Assembly (NCBI GenBank): GCA_964384335.1
Contig: CAYLKN010000006.1
Span: 17,615-81,614, forward strand
Length of the DNA: 64,000 nucleotides
Direction of reading: 5' to 3'
From: JAUICS01 sp964384335
GTDB lineage: Bacteria; Pseudomonadota; Alphaproteobacteria; Micavibrionales; Micavibrionaceae
How positions within the stretch are numbered: position 1 is the stretch's first letter; each line of letters starts with the position of its first letter. The translations under genes and the position numbers were made by a program. A model generated the notes under the pieces. It made no database searches. It was not told where the DNA came from and worked only from the letters and a program-made list of their open reading frames with translations. Positions 61,281 through 64,000 of this stretch are shown here, in pieces.

Positions 61281-62054
61281 ATGATTGGCGACACTATTTG
61301 GATCACAGGGGCTTCATCAGGGATTGGTGCAGATCTGGCATTAAAATTGGCCGGCCAGCACAAAACAGTATGCGTGACCGCCCGTTCGCATGAAAAACTT
61401 CAGGATCTTGCCGAAAAGGCGAAGGGACTGAATGGGAAGATTGTGCCTTTTCCGGGCAATGTTTTAAGCCTTGAGGATATGGGGGCTATTGTAGAAAAGA
61501 TTGAAAAGGAAATCGGAGAACTCGATCTTGCGATTTTAAATGCAGGAACGTACAAGCCGGACACGGCGGTCAATTTTACTGCAGAAAACTTCCATAACCA
61601 TGTTTCTGTCAATCTTCAAGGGACGGCCAACTGTCTTGAGCCGGTATTGAAGCGATTTATCGAACGTAAAAAGGGTCATATTGCCCTTGTTGCAAGCGTT
61701 GCCGGGTACAGGGGTCTGCCAAGATCGCTATCGTACGGGCCAACCAAGGCCGCCCTGATTAATATGGCGGAGGCGCTTGCTATAGAGTGTCTTGATAAGG
61801 GAATTAAAGTACAGGTCATTAATCCGGGATTTGTTAAAACGCCCTTGACGGCACAAAACGACTTTGAAATGCCATTCATTATAAGTTCGGAGGCGGCGGC
61901 GGATTATATCTGTAAAGGTCTTATGGGCAATAACTTTGAAATTTCTTTTCCCTGGAAAATGAAAACCCTTTTAAAGCTTCTTGGAAAGTTACCGGACAGG
62001 CTTTATTTCAAGGCTGTAAAAAACGCGACTGCAGGGAAATCAGAGGATAAATAA
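61281..62054 (+). CDS. Short-chain dehydrogenase/reductase
   Basis: A 257-aa SDR with the glycine motif TGASSGIG at 8-15, LNAGTY, Ser in VASVAGYRG and an intact YGPTK (YxxxK) active site, plus NPGFVKTPLT. Nearest relatives would be small cytosolic NAD(P)-dependent reductases; substrate not visible. ATG 61281 is preferred over upstream codons because AAAGGA is spaced 9 bases away. Convergent with pheA. Confidence 0.88.
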   Translation: MIGDTIWITGASSGIGADLALKLAGQHKTVCVTARSHEKLQDLAEKAKGLNGKIVPFPGNVLSLEDMGAIVEKIEKEIGELDLAILNAGTYKPDTAVNFTAENFHNHVSVNLQGTANCLEPVLKRFIERKKGHIALVASVAGYRGLPRSLSYGPTKAALINMAEALAIECLDKGIKVQVINPGFVKTPLTAQNDFEMPFIISSEAAADYICKGLMGNNFEISFPWKMKTLLKLLGKLPDRLYFKAVKNATAGKSEDK

Positions 62055-62060
62055 GGCGCC

Positions 62061-63023
62061 TTACTGCACCGGCAGGAAGCTGTTTTTCTGCCCGCGCATC
62101 GGGCTGGCCGGATAGGATCCTAAAACATCATACCGGGTTGTAAAATTTTCGAGATCTTTAAGTGCGGATTGCATTTCGGGATCTTCTAGTTTACGCCCGA
62201 CATCCACATAAAATGTAGGGTAGGGAAGCTCCTGGCTGACCATGTACGTTTCCAGTTTTGTCAGGTTCAGTCTGTTTTTTGAAAATGCTTCAAGTGCGCT
62301 GATAAGTGCCCCCGGCTTATGGTTAGTCTGAAACAGAAGGGATGTGATATATCCGTTTTTATTATTCTCTTCCGAATCAAACGGCTTTTTTCCGAAAACA
62401 AGAAAGCGCGTCATATTGTTGGGGTCGTTTTCAATATTTTCTGCGAGAACCATCAAATTATAAATATCCGCTGCGTGGCGGGATGCAATAACGGCTTTCT
62501 CTTTTGTTTCAACAAGGGCCAGCTTCTGGGCTGCGGTTGCAGTGTCAAAATCAACAAATGTACTTACTTTTGGCAGATTTTTGTCTATGAAATCAGAGCA
62601 TTGCAGGAGAGCCTGGGGATGGCTGTTGATTTCCTTGATGCTGTTAAAGGCTTCCTCGCGTTCTTTTTCCGAAAGGGGTGCGTTTTTCCATTGCGTGATA
62701 TCCTCCTCCTTGACACCGTCAGGAACCCATTGTCTGTATGCTTTATAAGGGACAAGAAGGTTATGATGAATTGGTAAAAGGTATTCGGCAATAATCTTAA
62801 GCTGAACCTGGGGAAGAAGGTTGTAAACTTCCGTAACACGTCCGGCGGAAGAATTTTCGACAGGAAGAACAGCATAATCTACCTCTCCGGTATCTGCGGC
62901 TTTAATAATATCTTCAAATTTTCGTTTTCCATCATAATGCGCTTGTGGAAAAAATTCGCTGCACGCCTGATGTGAATAAGAACCTGGAATACCGAGATAG
63001 CTGATTTTGAGATGTTTATCCAT
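62061..63023 (-). CDS. pheA: Prephenate dehydratase
   Basis: A 320-aa enzyme converting prephenate to phenylpyruvate. The PDT domain spans residues about 5-215, with YLGIPGSYSHQA, ENSSAGRV and the TRF active-site motif in NNMTRFLVF; an ACT regulatory domain follows (about 225-305, HKPGALISALEAF), which binds phenylalanine. No chorismate-mutase domain is fused; a separate AroQ-like gene is at 27.7 kb. Its start overlaps the tyrA stop by 1 base (TAATG), so it is coupled to tyrA. Confidence 0.94.
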   Translation of the reverse strand: MDKHLKISYLGIPGSYSHQACSEFFPQAHYDGKRKFEDIIKAADTGEVDYAVLPVENSSAGRVTEVYNLLPQVQLKIIAEYLLPIHHNLLVPYKAYRQWVPDGVKEEDITQWKNAPLSEKEREEAFNSIKEINSHPQALLQCSDFIDKNLPKVSTFVDFDTATAAQKLALVETKEKAVIASRHAADIYNLMVLAENIENDPNNMTRFLVFGKKPFDSEENNKNGYITSLLFQTNHKPGALISALEAFSKNRLNLTKLETYMVSQELPYPTFYVDVGRKLEDPEMQSALKDLENFTTRYDVLGSYPASPMRGQKNSFLPVQ

Positions 63024-63886
63024 TACTGCTCTTTCTTGCCTTTGTTATTTTTAACCTGTTGCGCCTTTTCAATATAGTGTCTTATAGCATCCTGATCCTG
63101 TACTTCCATATATGTTTTCAGTGTCTCCATTTCCTTTGAAAAAACATCAATACAGTTGTCTATCATTTTGTTATTAAATGAAAAAATGTCCTTCCATATA
63201 TCCGGATTCGCATCCACAATGCGCGTTGCATCCCGGAAACTGCCTCCTGCATAATTCAAAATATTCTCTTTAAGGTCTTTTGACAATGCGCCCGCTGCAT
63301 TCATCAGGCTGAAAGCCAAAAAATGAGGAATATGCGATATGAAACCCAGTATCAGATCGTGTCTCTCCGCACTCATAATTTCCACTTTTGCGCCCAGTTT
63401 TGAAATAAAATGCTTAAGATCCGTAAGTGCATGTGTGTCGGTGTTTTCGGGTGGCGTAAGGATATAGGATATATTTTCGAAAACATCTTCACGTCCGGTC
63501 TCGGGACCTTTCATTGCTGTGTTTCTGGTGATTGGGTGACCAGGTATAAAGTGACAGTTTCCCGGAAAGTTTCTGCCGGCTTTATCCTGAACGTACGTTT
63601 TGACAGACCCGACATCGGTCAGGATTGCGCCGGGTTTCATAAAGGGTGCGACGTCACCGATGACTTCGGGAATAAAAGAAACCGGCACGCATACAAATAC
63701 AATATCAGCATTTTCAACAGCTTTTCTGTTGCTTTTGCAATAGCTGTCGGCTAATTCCAATGTCTTTGCAGCGCGCATATAATCCGCGTTTGCGTCGGCA
63801 ACAGACACTTTTCCCAGATTTTTTTTCCTGATTACTCTGGCAAGGGATGAGCCGATACATCCAACACCTATTATGCCAACTTCCAT
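63023..63886 (-). CDS. tyrA: Prephenate/arogenate dehydrogenase TyrA
   Basis: A 287-aa NAD(P)-dependent dehydrogenase for tyrosine synthesis. The nucleotide motif GIIGVGCIGSSLARVI is at the N-terminus; the catalytic region has HFIPGHPITRN, and a helical dimer domain follows. In alphaproteobacteria tyrA is usually downstream of hisC; here the DNA upstream (63887-64000) shows no hisC end. It overlaps pheA by one base. Confidence 0.93.
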   Translation of the reverse strand: MEVGIIGVGCIGSSLARVIRKKNLGKVSVADANADYMRAAKTLELADSYCKSNRKAVENADIVFVCVPVSFIPEVIGDVAPFMKPGAILTDVGSVKTYVQDKAGRNFPGNCHFIPGHPITRNTAMKGPETGREDVFENISYILTPPENTDTHALTDLKHFISKLGAKVEIMSAERHDLILGFISHIPHFLAFSLMNAAGALSKDLKENILNYAGGSFRDATRIVDANPDIWKDIFSFNNKMIDNCIDVFSKEMETLKTYMEVQDQDAIRHYIEKAQQVKNNKGKKEQ

Positions 63887-63950
63887 TGCCGCTCTAATCC
63901 TCTCTGATTACCGAATTAATCTAAACGGAAAGGAAGCGGAAAACAACCTG

Positions 63951-64000
63951 ATGACAAATCACGAAAAAATGACGGTTCTTAATTATCGGGGCGTTTTTTG
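63951..64000 (+). CDS. Possible start of a gene running off the right edge
   Basis: ATG 63951 opens a plus-strand frame (MTNHEKMTVLNYRGVF) without a stop to the end of the window. GGAAAGGAAG lies about 19 bases upstream, further than usual. Only 17 codons are visible, so the call is tentative and no function can be given. Confidence 0.25.
   Translation, partial: MTNHEKMTVLNYRGVF

Noticed and set aside
63887..63950. 3' end of hisC upstream of tyrA on the minus strand
   Set aside because: The only open minus frame here reads unlike an aminotransferase tail and ends quickly.
1..64000. tRNA or rRNA genes, CRISPR arrays, prophage, intact insertion sequences
   Set aside because: No cloverleaf with conserved T-loop, no regularly spaced repeats and no transposase or integrase other than XerD were seen by eye; a covariance scan would be needed to exclude small RNAs fully.

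Overview
The window is a dense stretch (about 60 genes, few gaps, roughly mid-40s percent GC by eye) of an alphaproteobacterial chromosome. Diagnostic blocks are the order rpsP-rimM-trmD-rplS-leuC-leuD-leuB, the cobT-cobS-J-protein cluster divergent from bolA, a CarD/rpoH neighbourhood, mtaB next to ftsY, a DUF2336 protein, an RHH_4-type ribbon-helix-helix protein, and a response regulator with the FGPDRRRR tail. Type IV pilus ATPases, a lipoprotein secretin and prepilin genes in such a background recall predatory or environmental lineages such as Micavibrio relatives; that placement is a guess. No rRNA, tRNA, CRISPR array, prophage or intact insertion sequence is visible.

Layout: 1-8.4 kb is a type IV pilus locus (prepilin peptidase tail, PilT, PilU, MshL/PilQ-like secretin, three unassigned membrane or regulatory genes, and a prepilin). 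8.4-13.6 kb holds a slipin, the CobT/CobS pair, a zinc-site J-protein, BolA and an RHH protein. 13.6-25.2 kb is housekeeping: accA, xerD, a large exported unknown, aroK, a CorC-like transporter, secA, a PpiC isomerase, mutT and a methyltransferase. 25.1-30.2 kb has methionine genes (MetA with the acetyl-CoA-type Glu111, and a long cystathionine gamma-synthase resembling the fungal type), a chorismate-mutase fusion, an ACT protein between short inverted repeats, and an outer-membrane beta-barrel. 30.3-39.4 kb is all minus strand: nfeD, leuBDC, rplS, trmD, rimM, rpsP and ffh. 39.6-48.9 kb has a small membrane protein, alr, an aspartoacylase-like gene, mtaB, ftsY, amn, ferredoxin, carD and rpoH. 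49-53.7 kb has an M48 lipoprotein protease, a degenerate nuclease-fold protein, a proline iminopeptidase and pgk. 53.8-64 kb has DUF2336, a Q/N-rich small protein, a Nudix hydrolase, an SDR/DUF6134/Fe-S photolyase cluster, a universal stress protein, a response regulator with a coupled partner, a second SDR, pheA and tyrA.

Points most worth attention: a probable small RNA directly downstream of rpoH (promoter, two hairpins with CCUCC-bearing loops, terminator); proof from the sequence that both 100-N gaps sit between identical 55-bp contig ends, so rpsP is really one intact 198-aa gene; the acetyl-type MetA beside a fungal-like cystathionine gamma-synthase; an Fe-S photolyase with the four cysteines at the spacing of Agrobacterium PhrB; and a nuclease-fold protein and an SDR that lack their catalytic residues.
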